A DNA stretch of 22,824 nucleotides from an uncultured Eubacteriales bacterium (GCA_934503195.1 CAKSVM010000050.1:1-22824); one strand, 5' to 3'. Shown: positions 7,307 to 14,642, counted from the first letter of the stretch. The notes: generated by a model from the letters alone, not told the origin. Numbers and translations: made by a program.

Positions 7307-8122
7307 ATGAAATTCGATTTTGAGCCGAAAAGCGCATACCCGCTCTTTGACTCCCACGCGCACTACAACGATCATAAATTCGACGTGGGCGCGGAGATCG
7401 ATAACGGGCGGGAGGAGATTCTTCCCGCCCTTTTTTCGGGAGCGGTGAAATATATAGTAAACAACGGCACGAATCCGGTGACGAACGACGAGTCGATCGC
7501 GCTCGCCGAAAAGTATCCGGGAATCTACGCCGCGGTCGGAATCCACCCGGAGGATATCGATCCCGAGTGGAATATTGAGTCAACGATGGATGAACTGAAA
7601 AAGCGGCTCGCGCATCCGAAGGTCAGGGCTCTCGGTGAGATCGGGCTTGACTATCACTGGGACACGGTTCCGCGCGATGTGCAGAAGGTCTGGTTCAGGC
7701 GCCAGCTTGAACTCGCGCGGGAGGTCGGAATGCCGGTTGTGATCCACGACCGCGAGGCGCACGGGGACGTGATGGATATCCTTCACGAGTATCCCGATGT
7801 GACCGGAGAGCTTCACAGCTTTTCGGGTTCGGCCGAGATGGCGCGTCAGCTTGTGAATCGCGGCTGGTACGTGTCGTTTTCGGGCGTGATAACCTTTAAG
7901 AACGCGTCGAGACTCGCGGAAATCCTGCCGACGATACCACTCGAACGCGTGATGATCGAGACCGACTGCCCATATCTCGCGCCCGTGCCGTTCAGAGGAA
8001 AGCTGAATCACTCTGGACTGATGGAGTACACCGCCGCGAAAGCAGCCGAACTCTACGGAATCACGACCGGGGAGTTCTGCAAGCACGCGTTTGAGAACGC
8101 GATGAGGTTTTTCAGGATATGA
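7307..8122 (+). CDS. tatD: TatD-family metal-dependent deoxyribonuclease
   Basis: TatD enzymes are TIM-barrel hydrolases related to amidohydrolases with 3'-5' exonuclease or AP-endonuclease activity, involved in DNA repair and turnover. The 271-residue protein has the expected metal ligands: DSHAH (H17, H19), GEIGLDY (E111), VIHDREA (H147), ELHSFSG (H170) and ETDCPYLAP (D220). Linkage of metG and tatD is very common in Firmicutes. The ribosome site is weak (GGGAGA about 11 nt upstream). The gap from metG is 50 bp and holds only a short ACCG/CGGT hairpin. The stop overlaps the next start in an ATGA, indicating coupling to the DUF2500-like gene. Confidence 0.93.
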   Translation: MKFDFEPKSAYPLFDSHAHYNDHKFDVGAEIDNGREEILPALFSGAVKYIVNNGTNPVTNDESIALAEKYPGIYAAVGIHPEDIDPEWNIESTMDELKKRLAHPKVRALGEIGLDYHWDTVPRDVQKVWFRRQLELAREVGMPVVIHDREAHGDVMDILHEYPDVTGELHSFSGSAEMARQLVNRGWYVSFSGVITFKNASRLAEILPTIPLERVMIETDCPYLAPVPFRGKLNHSGLMEYTAAKAAELYGITTGEFCKHAFENAMRFFRI

Positions 8123-8457
8123 GGTCAATGCCACTCGCGGCGTTAATCAGAGATATTATCTTCGCGATAAAGCAGCGGAAAGCCGAGCTGCTGACTGTCA
8201 AAGCCGAGTTTATCCGGACAGAGGAAGCACACGATCCATTCAGACACGATCCGATAAACTGGGGTAGCCCGCCCCGAAGGCTCGTCTTCCGGACCGAGCG
8301 CGGCGAGGAGGTCGGCTTCGACGTCGGTGAAAAGACGCTGGAATGGCTCAGTGAGGGCGACTCCGGACTGCTCACCTACAAGGGCGGACTGCTGGTGACC
8401 TTCGAAAAGGACGCCGACAAGCGGAAGGTCGACAAGTACAAATATTTAGAGGAATAA
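8119..8457 (+). CDS. Small DUF2500-like protein lacking a membrane helix
   Basis: The 112-residue product has an amphipathic N-terminus rich in basic residues (about 1-35). The second half, with LVFRTERGEEVGFDVG followed by EGDSGLLTYKGGLLVTFEKD, resembles the beta-rich DUF2500 fold of the next gene, where the corresponding segment is GDTGTLKAQGTRYLGFD. The two are probably diverged tandem duplicates; this one lost the N-terminal membrane anchor and has a charged tail. Its ATG overlaps the tatD stop (ATGA, 8119-8122). DUF2500 has no known biochemical role that I can name, so I give no function. Family assignment is by pattern only. Confidence 0.7.
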   Translation: MRSMPLAALIRDIIFAIKQRKAELLTVKAEFIRTEEAHDPFRHDPINWGSPPRRLVFRTERGEEVGFDVGEKTLEWLSEGDSGLLTYKGGLLVTFEKDADKRKVDKYKYLEE

Positions 8458-8458
8458 A

Positions 8459-8788
8459 ATGTTCTGGATGCTTTTCACGATAGTATTCATAATAGTCGCT
8501 GCGATTTTTATCTACGTCATCGTCGGCGGGATAACCACGTATGTAAAAAACAACAACGCGCCTGTGGTCGAGTCGGCCGCGAAGGTCGTCGACAAATACC
8601 GCAAGGTCATACACCACCATAACCGGGTCGGCGTGAGCCGCCACCACGTCTGGTATATCGTCTTCGATTCTGACGGCGAGAAACAGGAATTCAAGGTCGG
8701 AAGGGACGAGTTCGACCGCCTGAATGTCGGCGACACCGGCACGCTGAAGGCTCAGGGCACGCGTTATCTCGGGTTCGACGTGAAGTAA
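8459..8788 (+). CDS. DUF2500-family membrane-anchored protein
   Basis: The 109-residue protein starts with one strong transmembrane helix (residues 1-27). A basic/polar stretch follows, then a beta-rich domain: YIVFDSDGEKQEFKVGRDEF and the C-terminal LNVGDTGTLKAQGTRYLGFD, the conserved ending of DUF2500 proteins. The histidine-rich segment HHHNRVGVSRHH (about 52-63) is unusual and could bind metal, though this is speculative. It begins 1 bp after the preceding stop with GAGGAAT as ribosome site, so the two are translated together. The domain probably faces the cytoplasm or cell surface next to the membrane; the function is unknown. Confidence 0.8.
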   Translation: MFWMLFTIVFIIVAAIFIYVIVGGITTYVKNNNAPVVESAAKVVDKYRKVIHHHNRVGVSRHHVWYIVFDSDGEKQEFKVGRDEFDRLNVGDTGTLKAQGTRYLGFDVK

Positions 8789-8796
8789 AATATAAT

Positions 8797-8887
8797 AGAC
8801 CTGTTCGATAATCCGACCTTAGCGTATGAAAATGGCGATGAAATCGGCATTTTCATTTACAAATCGGGAGGGTTATCGAACAGGTCT
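8797..8887. repeat. 91-bp near-perfect inverted repeat (MITE-like or hairpin element)
   Basis: AGACCTGTTCGATAA (8797-8811) is the exact reverse complement of 8873-8887. Inside, ATGAAAATG (8826-8834) pairs with CATTTTCAT (8848-8856) and CGAT (8836-8839) with ATCG (8843-8846), leaving a GAA apex. The whole unit can fold into one long hairpin, with partly paired TCCGACC and GGGAGGG segments between. It lies in the gap after the DUF2500 gene. There is no T-run directly after it on the + strand. I found no second copy in the window. Confidence 0.75.
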
Positions 8888-8892
8888 AATAT

Positions 8893-8925
8893 CGGCGTGA
8901 ACGATTCAGATGAACGTTCACGCCG
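8893..8925. terminator. Hairpin between convergent DUF2500 and solute-binding genes
   Basis: CGGCGTGAACG (8893-8903) pairs with CGTTCACGCCG (8915-8925). It lies 16 bp beyond the stop of the - strand solute-binding protein gene and corresponds to the hairpin at 15445-15480 after the paralogous gene, with compensatory base changes. The T-run is poor on both strands (GTTTGGTTGTCTT on +). Confidence 0.6.
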
Positions 8926-8941
8926 ACGCTGTTTGGTTGTC

Positions 8942-10399
8942 TTATTCCGCTTTCTTGGTCAGATATTTCACGACTCCGGTATAGTACTCTTCAACCGCCG
9001 ATTTGTCGGCGGTGATCTTGGACGCTATCGACGACGAGTCGGTGATAAGCGCCGGGAGCTTCATGACCCATCCGTTGAAGCCGTCGTAGAGATACGCGAA
9101 GTCGATCACACGCGAGTCGAGGATCTTCCGGAGCATCTTTACCGACTCCTCGTCGCGCGTTCCCTTCTGCTCGAGCGCGATATTGCAGTAGGTCGGGATG
9201 ACGTCGGAATAGCTGAGCGCGGACATTGACTCGACGACCGCGCCGATGATCTCACGCTGCTTGTTGCTTGTGGTCGCCGGGATGAACATGATGTTCGCGC
9301 CGCCGTCGACGACGGTGTAATATTCTTCCTGAGCCTCATCATATTTCGGGAGCGGGAGGACGCCGTATTCACTTCTGAATCCGCGCATTTCGTCCACGAT
9401 CAGGTCATTCAGCTGAAGCGGAGCGAAGAGAACCCTGTCGGCCACAAAGAGCTTTGTCCGCTCACTGCCGAGAATCTTTATGTTGTCGCTCGCCCTTACC
9501 GAACCGTCATTTTCGTTGAAGAGTCTCGCGAGCTTTGTGAGAACGTCGATCGACTTTTCCGAAGCGATGTCGGTCGTGATTTTCAGATCGCTGTCAATGG
9601 TCGATAATCTGACATTGTTGGCGTAGACAAAGGCCGCGAGCTGGCATCCGCCCTTATGCGCGGCAAAGCCGAAGAAATCGTCAATATCGCGCTGACCGTC
9701 TCCGTTGAGGTCATTGTAGAGTCCGGTGATGAGCGTGTTCATTTTGTCAACTGTCCACTTGCCCTCGTCCACGAGTTTATACAGATTGTCGATTTTATAC
9801 TCCTCAGCCTTGGTTTTGTTATAGGCCATGAGCCATGTCTGCTCGGCGTACATGATGCAGAGATCGCTTTCAATGAGAAAGAGCCTGTTTCCGACCGACG
9901 CGTTCTGTATCGACTTCGTGTACCACGGTTTGGAGAAGTCAACATAGGGGATGGAGTTCCAGTCGACATATCCGCCGTTTGCCGCCGATCGCGCCGAGGT
10001 GAACATCTGACCGAAGACAAGATCAAACTCGTCGGATCCGCTCATTATCGAGCTTGTGACCATCTTGTCAAGGGCGTCATATTGGATTTTCAGGGTTTCA
10101 GCGAACTTCACGCCGAAACGTTCCTCGGTCTTTGAGTTGCGGCGGTATACCGCGTCGCTGACATACTCTCCGGTTTCCTCGGCTGAGTAGAAGCTGTTTT
10201 TTGTGGATTCCTGCTCGATTGTTCTGAACTCATAGCCGCCGAAATTCAGTTCCGGGACAGAGTCGGCGTATCCGGTTGTCTCGTCGTAGGATCCATCAGA
10301 TTGTGAGTCGGTGGAATCATTTGAAACGGAGCCTTCCCCGCACGATCCGAGCAAAGACATGAGAATGAGCAACGAGATAATGCTTTTTGCGTGTTTCAT
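8942..10399 (-). CDS. Extracellular solute-binding lipoprotein (ABC type), copy 1
   Basis: The 485-residue protein has a lipoprotein signal peptide: a basic start, a hydrophobic core to about residue 17, and lipobox LLGSC with lipidated C20. A Ser/Asp-rich linker (about 21-45) leads to the binding domain. The fold resembles family-1 solute-binding proteins of carbohydrate ABC importers, with the motif NKTKAEEYKIDNLYKLVDEG and a C-terminal VVDGGANIMFIP segment. It should bind an oligosaccharide or similar solute outside the membrane. No permease or ATPase gene is in the window, so the partner transporter is elsewhere. It is divergent from an AraC regulator at 10553. A paralogue of identical length, near-identical in its C-terminal third, lies at 15499-16956. 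The ligand is unknown. Confidence 0.85.
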   Translation of the reverse strand: MKHAKSIISLLILMSLLGSCGEGSVSNDSTDSQSDGSYDETTGYADSVPELNFGGYEFRTIEQESTKNSFYSAEETGEYVSDAVYRRNSKTEERFGVKFAETLKIQYDALDKMVTSSIMSGSDEFDLVFGQMFTSARSAANGGYVDWNSIPYVDFSKPWYTKSIQNASVGNRLFLIESDLCIMYAEQTWLMAYNKTKAEEYKIDNLYKLVDEGKWTVDKMNTLITGLYNDLNGDGQRDIDDFFGFAAHKGGCQLAAFVYANNVRLSTIDSDLKITTDIASEKSIDVLTKLARLFNENDGSVRASDNIKILGSERTKLFVADRVLFAPLQLNDLIVDEMRGFRSEYGVLPLPKYDEAQEEYYTVVDGGANIMFIPATTSNKQREIIGAVVESMSALSYSDVIPTYCNIALEQKGTRDEESVKMLRKILDSRVIDFAYLYDGFNGWVMKLPALITDSSSIASKITADKSAVEEYYTGVVKYLTKKAE

Positions 10400-10431
10400 G
10401 TTGTTTTTCCTTTCGACTGATCAGTAAAAAT

Positions 10432-10440
10432 ATTATAGCA
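10432..10440 (-). promoter_or_regulatory. Extended -10 promoter of solute-binding gene 1
   Basis: On the - strand TGCTATAAT is an extended -10 (TATAAT at 10432-10437). The region 17 bp upstream (10455-10460, TGGTAA) is a poor -35, consistent with a promoter needing an activator. An AAAGGA ribosome site lies in the leader. Confidence 0.7.
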
Positions 10441-10460
10441 TAATGTTCACGGAATTACCA

Positions 10461-10501
10461 TTGACGCTGTAGCGAAAAACGTTGACGCGGTGATGCCTTT
10501 C
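10461..10501 (+). promoter_or_regulatory. Putative AraC operator, module 1
   Basis: TTGACGC occurs at 10461-10467 and again at 10482-10488, 21 bp apart (two helical turns), which is the usual spacing of AraC-family half-sites. The array ends next to the -35 of the AraC gene and abuts the weak -35 region of the divergent gene. The same 41-bp segment upstream of module 2 (17022-17062) shares about 25 positions, with blocks AAAAAC, TTG, GTGAT and CTTTC conserved. Confidence 0.55.
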
Positions 10502-10530
10502 TTGACAAAACATGAGGCACATGATATAAT
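10502..10530 (+). promoter_or_regulatory. Promoter of AraC regulator 1
   Basis: TTGACA (10502-10507), a 17-bp spacer and TATAAT (10525-10530) with TGA directly before it. It fixes the gene start downstream of 10537 and excludes the ATG codons at 10490. Confidence 0.92.
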
Positions 10531-10552
10531 AGTGAAAAAAGGGAATGCTGTC

Positions 10553-11413
10553 ATGGACGAAATGATAAAAACAACAGATAAGCATCTGAGAATCACGCAC
10601 AGGAATGATTATGTTTACGCGGACAGACTGCCAAGATTTCCGCATTCGCATGAATTTCTGGAGCTTTACATACATATATCCGGAAAGGCCGAGTACATGG
10701 TCGAGAACGGCGTCTGGCCGATAGAGTACGGATCAGTGGTCGTGACACGCGAAAACGAACTTCATTGCATAAGGATGGCTGAGGACTGTGTGTTCCAGAA
10801 TGTCTACTTAGAGCTTGGGCGAGAGGTGTTTGAAAACTTCGCGCCGGAATTATTGGCCTGCTTTGATGAGCGTCCGATCGGGCAGAAATGTGTGTTCACG
10901 CTTCCGCGCGATATAGCGGACCGGTGTGTCATGAAGCTTCTTGAGGCGCGCGCGGCTTCACTGACGGCGACCCCGCTCGGCTTTTACGAGGAATGCGGTG
11001 TGGTCATGTCGGTACTAGCCGAGGTGAATCGTGTCTGGGAGGCTTGGTATGGCTTCATCAAAGATCCGGACGAGTCGTACAAGCAGAATTCTACGCTTTG
11101 CAGAAAAGCGGTCGCGTTGTTTTATAAGCACTGCGCGGATATCAGAAAGGTCGGGGATTTCGCGAATCAGCTCTATGTCTCGCGCGAGCATCTCTCAAGA
11201 TGCTTTTCGTCCGAACTCGGCATTTCGGTCAGAGAATTTATGGTTCAGAGCCGGGTAAGGCTCTCAACGCTCTATCTGAAGCAGGGAGCCGGTCTTGAGG
11301 AGGTCTGCGCGAAGTGCGGATGGAATGACTATTCATATTTCATAAATGTTTTCAGGCGCGAGGTCGGGATCACGCCTGCCAAGTACCGGGAAAAGTATTT
11401 CGGGAAAAGATAA
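10553..11413 (+). CDS. AraC-family transcriptional regulator, copy 1
   Basis: The 286-residue regulator has an N-terminal cupin-like sensing domain, with FPHSHEFLELYIHISGKAEY and a PIEYGSVVVTRENELHCI strand pair. A linker precedes the C-terminal double helix-turn-helix: VGDFANQLYVSREHLSRCF and then LEEVCAKCGWNDYSYFINVF with the ITPAKYRE end. Such proteins usually sense a sugar and activate transport genes. The start at 10553 follows AAGGGA with 8-nt spacing and lies downstream of the promoter. It is divergent from the solute-binding gene and presumably controls it and itself through the 21-bp repeats. A close paralogue is at 17115-17984. The inducer is unknown. Confidence 0.92.
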   Translation: MDEMIKTTDKHLRITHRNDYVYADRLPRFPHSHEFLELYIHISGKAEYMVENGVWPIEYGSVVVTRENELHCIRMAEDCVFQNVYLELGREVFENFAPELLACFDERPIGQKCVFTLPRDIADRCVMKLLEARAASLTATPLGFYEECGVVMSVLAEVNRVWEAWYGFIKDPDESYKQNSTLCRKAVALFYKHCADIRKVGDFANQLYVSREHLSRCFSSELGISVREFMVQSRVRLSTLYLKQGAGLEEVCAKCGWNDYSYFINVFRREVGITPAKYREKYFGKR

Positions 11414-11459
11414 GAAGGCGGCGATCGATATAAAAAAACGGAACTATTTTCAAAAAACC

Positions 11460-11487
11460 TTGACAAATCGAAATTATGTGGTATAAT
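11460..11487 (+). promoter_or_regulatory. Promoter of the glycoside hydrolase gene
   Basis: TTGACA (11460-11465), a 16-bp spacer and TATAAT (11482-11487) preceded by TGTGG. The ribosome site AAAGGAT follows at 11507-11513. I see no copy of the AraC direct repeats here. Confidence 0.9.
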
Positions 11488-11522
11488 ATAAACAACACTA
11501 TTTCCGAAAGGATGAAAATACG

Positions 11523-12941
11523 ATGGAACAACTTAAACGAATCGGCAGGATCACACCGAAACGCTCGCTCGACATAAAGGAGTCAAAGCTCGGAATCGGC
11601 TTCGAAAAGCTCGACCGCAACGTCTTCGACCCCGAAAAGGCCTATGACAAGCTCGAACTTGTCGGCGTCAAGTGGGTCAGAATCCAGTCTGGCTGGCAGA
11701 GAACCGAAAGAGTCAAGGGGCAGTATGACTTCGAGTGGATCGAGAAGGTCGTTGACAATCTCATTTCGCGCGGAATGAGGCCGTGGATCTGCCTTTGCTA
11801 CGGAAACGATCTCTACAACGAGGAAGCTAAGGAGATCTTCGGCGCGGTCGGAGTGCCGCCGATCTTCACCGACGAGCAGAAAGCCGGATGGGCAAACTAT
11901 GTAAAGGCGACCGTCGAGCATTTCCGCGGCAGGGTCGATCACTACGAGATCTGGAACGAACCCGACGGAAAATGGTGCTGGAAGCACGGCGTTTCGGGAA
12001 CCGAATACGGAAAGTTCTGCGTCGACACTTCGGCGGCGATCCGCGAGGTAATGCCTGAGGCGACGGTAATCGGCGGCGTGATCTGCACGTTCGGATCGAA
12101 TCTGGCGTTTATGAATGAGGCTCTGGCGGCCGGAATGGACAAGGCGATCGACGCGGTTTCCTTCCACGAGTACACGCCCGACGAGTCGAAGCTTTTCGTA
12201 CATATCCCCGCGCTGAAGGCACTCGTGCATTCGTACAATCCCGATATAAAGATCATTCAGGGCGAATCGGGTTCGCAGTCGAGAAGCGACGGCTGCGGCG
12301 CGCTCCGCGGCGGCGCGTGGACTCCGCTCAGACAGGCAAAGCAGTGTGTCCGCCACGCGATCGCCGATCTGATGATCGACGTTGAGTTCACGTCCTACTT
12401 CTCCTGCATGGACATGATCGAGGCTCTGAACGGTAAGGTCGGTGATCTCAACTCGTATCTTGACTACGGTTATTTCGGAATCCTCGGTGCGGATTTTGAC
12501 GAGAACGGCTTTGCTTCGGGTGAGTATTCGCCGAAGCCTGCGTATTACGCTTATCAGAACGTCTGCTCGGTTTTCGCGGAGGGAGCGGAGCCGTGTGATC
12601 TTCCGATTCTCCGCCTTGTTCTGCCGTCAAAGCGGCTTCTCGGCGCGGATTATCAGGGCGATCTCATTTTCAAGGGCTTCAGGAAGGACAATGGCTCGGC
12701 GGCGTTCGCTTACTGGAACTCCACGCCGCTTCTGACGACCGATTTCGAGTCGACGGTAAGCTTCCGTGTGACTAACATGAAAGGCGGGATCCGCGTGGTA
12801 GATCTGCTTCACGGCGACGTCTATGAGCTTCCGGCCGACATGATCGAGGAATCCGGATTCGGAACCGTGACGGTAAAGAACATCCCCGTGACCGACTGGC
12901 CGATGCTTTTGACCTTCGGCGATTTTGCCGACTTCGAATAA
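11523..12941 (+). CDS. Clan GH-A glycoside hydrolase, GH39-like
   Basis: The 472-residue protein is a TIM-barrel retaining glycosidase. EIWNEPDGKW carries the probable acid/base E146, and IIQGESGSQS carries the probable nucleophile E248, about 100 residues apart as expected for clan GH-A. The barrel spans about residues 20-360; a beta-sandwich-like C-terminal region (about 375-472) follows. GH39 beta-xylosidases and related enzymes are the nearest match I recognise, but the substrate is not certain. There is no signal peptide, so it should act in the cytoplasm on imported oligosaccharides. The gene is monocistronic, with its own promoter, between the two solute-binding/AraC modules, which suggests it processes their substrate. 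Confidence 0.75.
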   Translation: MEQLKRIGRITPKRSLDIKESKLGIGFEKLDRNVFDPEKAYDKLELVGVKWVRIQSGWQRTERVKGQYDFEWIEKVVDNLISRGMRPWICLCYGNDLYNEEAKEIFGAVGVPPIFTDEQKAGWANYVKATVEHFRGRVDHYEIWNEPDGKWCWKHGVSGTEYGKFCVDTSAAIREVMPEATVIGGVICTFGSNLAFMNEALAAGMDKAIDAVSFHEYTPDESKLFVHIPALKALVHSYNPDIKIIQGESGSQSRSDGCGALRGGAWTPLRQAKQCVRHAIADLMIDVEFTSYFSCMDMIEALNGKVGDLNSYLDYGYFGILGADFDENGFASGEYSPKPAYYAYQNVCSVFAEGAEPCDLPILRLVLPSKRLLGADYQGDLIFKGFRKDNGSAAFAYWNSTPLLTTDFESTVSFRVTNMKGGIRVVDLLHGDVYELPADMIEESGFGTVTVKNIPVTDWPMLLTFGDFADFE

Positions 12942-12956
12942 ACTTTCTGCCGTTTA

Positions 12957-13003
12957 TCTGTCACACGTGACAGAGTGTTTCCGAGCGTGGCAAAAAGTTT
13001 CCG
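12957..13003 (+). promoter_or_regulatory. Palindrome and direct repeats upstream of DUF1538 gene
   Basis: TCTGTCAC (12957-12964) and GTGACAGA (12967-12974) form an 18-bp palindrome with a 2-bp centre, too tight to be a hairpin but right for a dimeric repressor or activator. GTTTCCG then occurs at 12977-12983 and 12997-13003, 20 bp apart. The interposed GTGGCAAAAA (12987-12996) also occurs in the module 2 AraC site at 17031. Function is inferred only. Confidence 0.4.
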
Positions 13004-13045
13004 CGAATTAACGGTATCTTAACATATAAAGATTCAAAATATGGT

Positions 13046-13085
13046 AATATAATAGTGTCGTTTTTCCGACACTATTATATTTTTT
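13046..13085 (+). terminator. 15-bp hairpin with T-run overlapping a -10 element
   Basis: AATATAATAGTGTCG (13046-13060) pairs perfectly with 13067-13081 around TTTTTC, followed by more T. This would end read-through transcripts from the glycosidase gene. Its left arm contains TATAAT (13048-13053) and, one register earlier, TGGTAATAT, either of which could be the -10 for the DUF1538 operon. No good -35 is visible at standard spacing (TTAACA lies at 13019-13024). Confidence 0.65.
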
Positions 13086-13102
13086 CTGGGAGGTATCAGA
13101 TT

Positions 13103-14629
13103 TTGGCTAAGGCTCTCTTCGCAAAGATAAGGGAAGCGCTTGTCTCGGTACTGCCGGTGTCGCTCATCGTCGCGGTACTCTACTTCTCACCGCTCGTCAG
13201 TCTGACGGATACGGAGCTTATCGTGTTCCTTGTCTCGTCGCTCATGCTGATACTCGGAATCGGACTTTTCAATCTCGGCGCGGACATGGCTATGACCCCT
13301 ATGGGTGAGCATATCGGCGCGGGACTCACGAAGACCGGAAGTCTGCCGTTACTTTTATCGGTAAGCTTCCTCATGGGACTCTTCATTACGATCGCGGAGC
13401 CGGATCTCACGGTGCTGGCGTCACAGGTGAAGGATGTCATAAGCGAGGGACTGCTTGTGACGGTGGTCGGAGTCGGAGTTGGACTGTTCCTTGTTCTGGC
13501 GGTTGTGAAGATTATTTTCCGCAAGTCGCTTCCATCGCTTTTGATGTTTTTCTATCTTCTGATGTTCGCCATGGCGTCGCTCGTCGTGGTCAGCGGAAGT
13601 CCGGAATTTCTTCCGATGGCGTTTGACTCGGGCGGAGTGACGACCGGACCGATCACGGTTCCGTTCATAATGGCACTCGGCGTTGGCATCGCGGCTACAC
13701 TCGGAGGCAAGGACGCGGGCGAGAACAGCTTCGGACTGATCGCGCTCTGTTCGATCGGACCGATACTCGCGGTCATGTCGGCGGGAATTTCGTCTGATGG
13801 CGGGCTTACATATAATCTGCCTGACTATTCGGTCGAGGCGTATCTCGGTATCGGGCTTATTCACACGGTGCTTTCGGTGGTCGAGGAGGTTGCGATCGCG
13901 CTCGGACTCATCGTGGTGTTCTTCATCATTTTGCAGATAGTCTGTCTGAAGCTTCCGAAGAAGACGCTCGGGCGGATCGCGGTCGGAATCGTCTACACGT
14001 TTTTAGGGCTTGTGGTATTCCTTACGGCGGTCACGGTCGGATTCATGCCGGTCGGATACCGGATGGGTGTCGAGCTTGCGGCGAACGCGCCGAAGTGGGC
14101 GATTGTGCTTTTCGGATTCATAATCGGAATGGTGGTTGTTCTCGCGGAGCCGGCGGTACACGTTCTTAACAAGCAGGTCGAGGAGATCACGGGTGGAACG
14201 GTTACAAAGCGGTCAATGATGATCGCGCTCTCGGCCGGTGTCGGGATATCAATCGCGCTTTCGATGCTGAGAATAATCATCGGATTCAACATACTTTACT
14301 ATCTTATTCCGGGATATCTGCTCTCGCTGGGGCTTTCGTTCTTCGTTCCGGGAATATACACGGCGATCGCGTTTGACTCGGGCGGAGTCGCTTCGGGACC
14401 GCTGACGTCGAGCTTCATACTTCCGTTCGCGGTCGGTGTCTGCGCGAGTGTTTCGGGCGTTGAGTCGATACTGACCGACGCGTTCGGAATCGTTGCGATG
14501 GTCGCGATGACGCCGCTTATCACGATACAGCTTCTTGGTTTCAAGGCGGTAATGAAGCGGAGAATCGCGGAGAAGATCTCTATGCGTCGTATGCTTGAGG
14601 CCGACGACGAGCAGATAATCGAGTTTTAA
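13103..14629 (+). CDS. DUF1538-family polytopic membrane protein, internally duplicated
   Basis: The 508-residue protein is almost entirely hydrophobic and has two homologous halves. AEP followed by a Q-V pair occurs at 98 and again at 348, and FDSGGVxxGPxT at 174 and again at 424, so the repeat period is exactly 250 residues. This twofold layout is typical of transporters and channels. I recognise it as DUF1538, whose substrate is not known to me. The start is TTG at 13103: GGGAGG (13088-13093) lies 9 nt upstream, while the earlier in-frame ATG at 13055 lies inside the terminator hairpin. It is the first gene of an operon with two P-II-like genes (13 bp gap), which suggests control of transport by P-II proteins. 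Confidence 0.85.
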   Translation: MAKALFAKIREALVSVLPVSLIVAVLYFSPLVSLTDTELIVFLVSSLMLILGIGLFNLGADMAMTPMGEHIGAGLTKTGSLPLLLSVSFLMGLFITIAEPDLTVLASQVKDVISEGLLVTVVGVGVGLFLVLAVVKIIFRKSLPSLLMFFYLLMFAMASLVVVSGSPEFLPMAFDSGGVTTGPITVPFIMALGVGIAATLGGKDAGENSFGLIALCSIGPILAVMSAGISSDGGLTYNLPDYSVEAYLGIGLIHTVLSVVEEVAIALGLIVVFFIILQIVCLKLPKKTLGRIAVGIVYTFLGLVVFLTAVTVGFMPVGYRMGVELAANAPKWAIVLFGFIIGMVVVLAEPAVHVLNKQVEEITGGTVTKRSMMIALSAGVGISIALSMLRIIIGFNILYYLIPGYLLSLGLSFFVPGIYTAIAFDSGGVASGPLTSSFILPFAVGVCASVSGVESILTDAFGIVAMVAMTPLITIQLLGFKAVMKRRIAEKISMRRMLEADDEQIIEF

Positions 14630-14642
14630 GGGGGGAAGCTGA

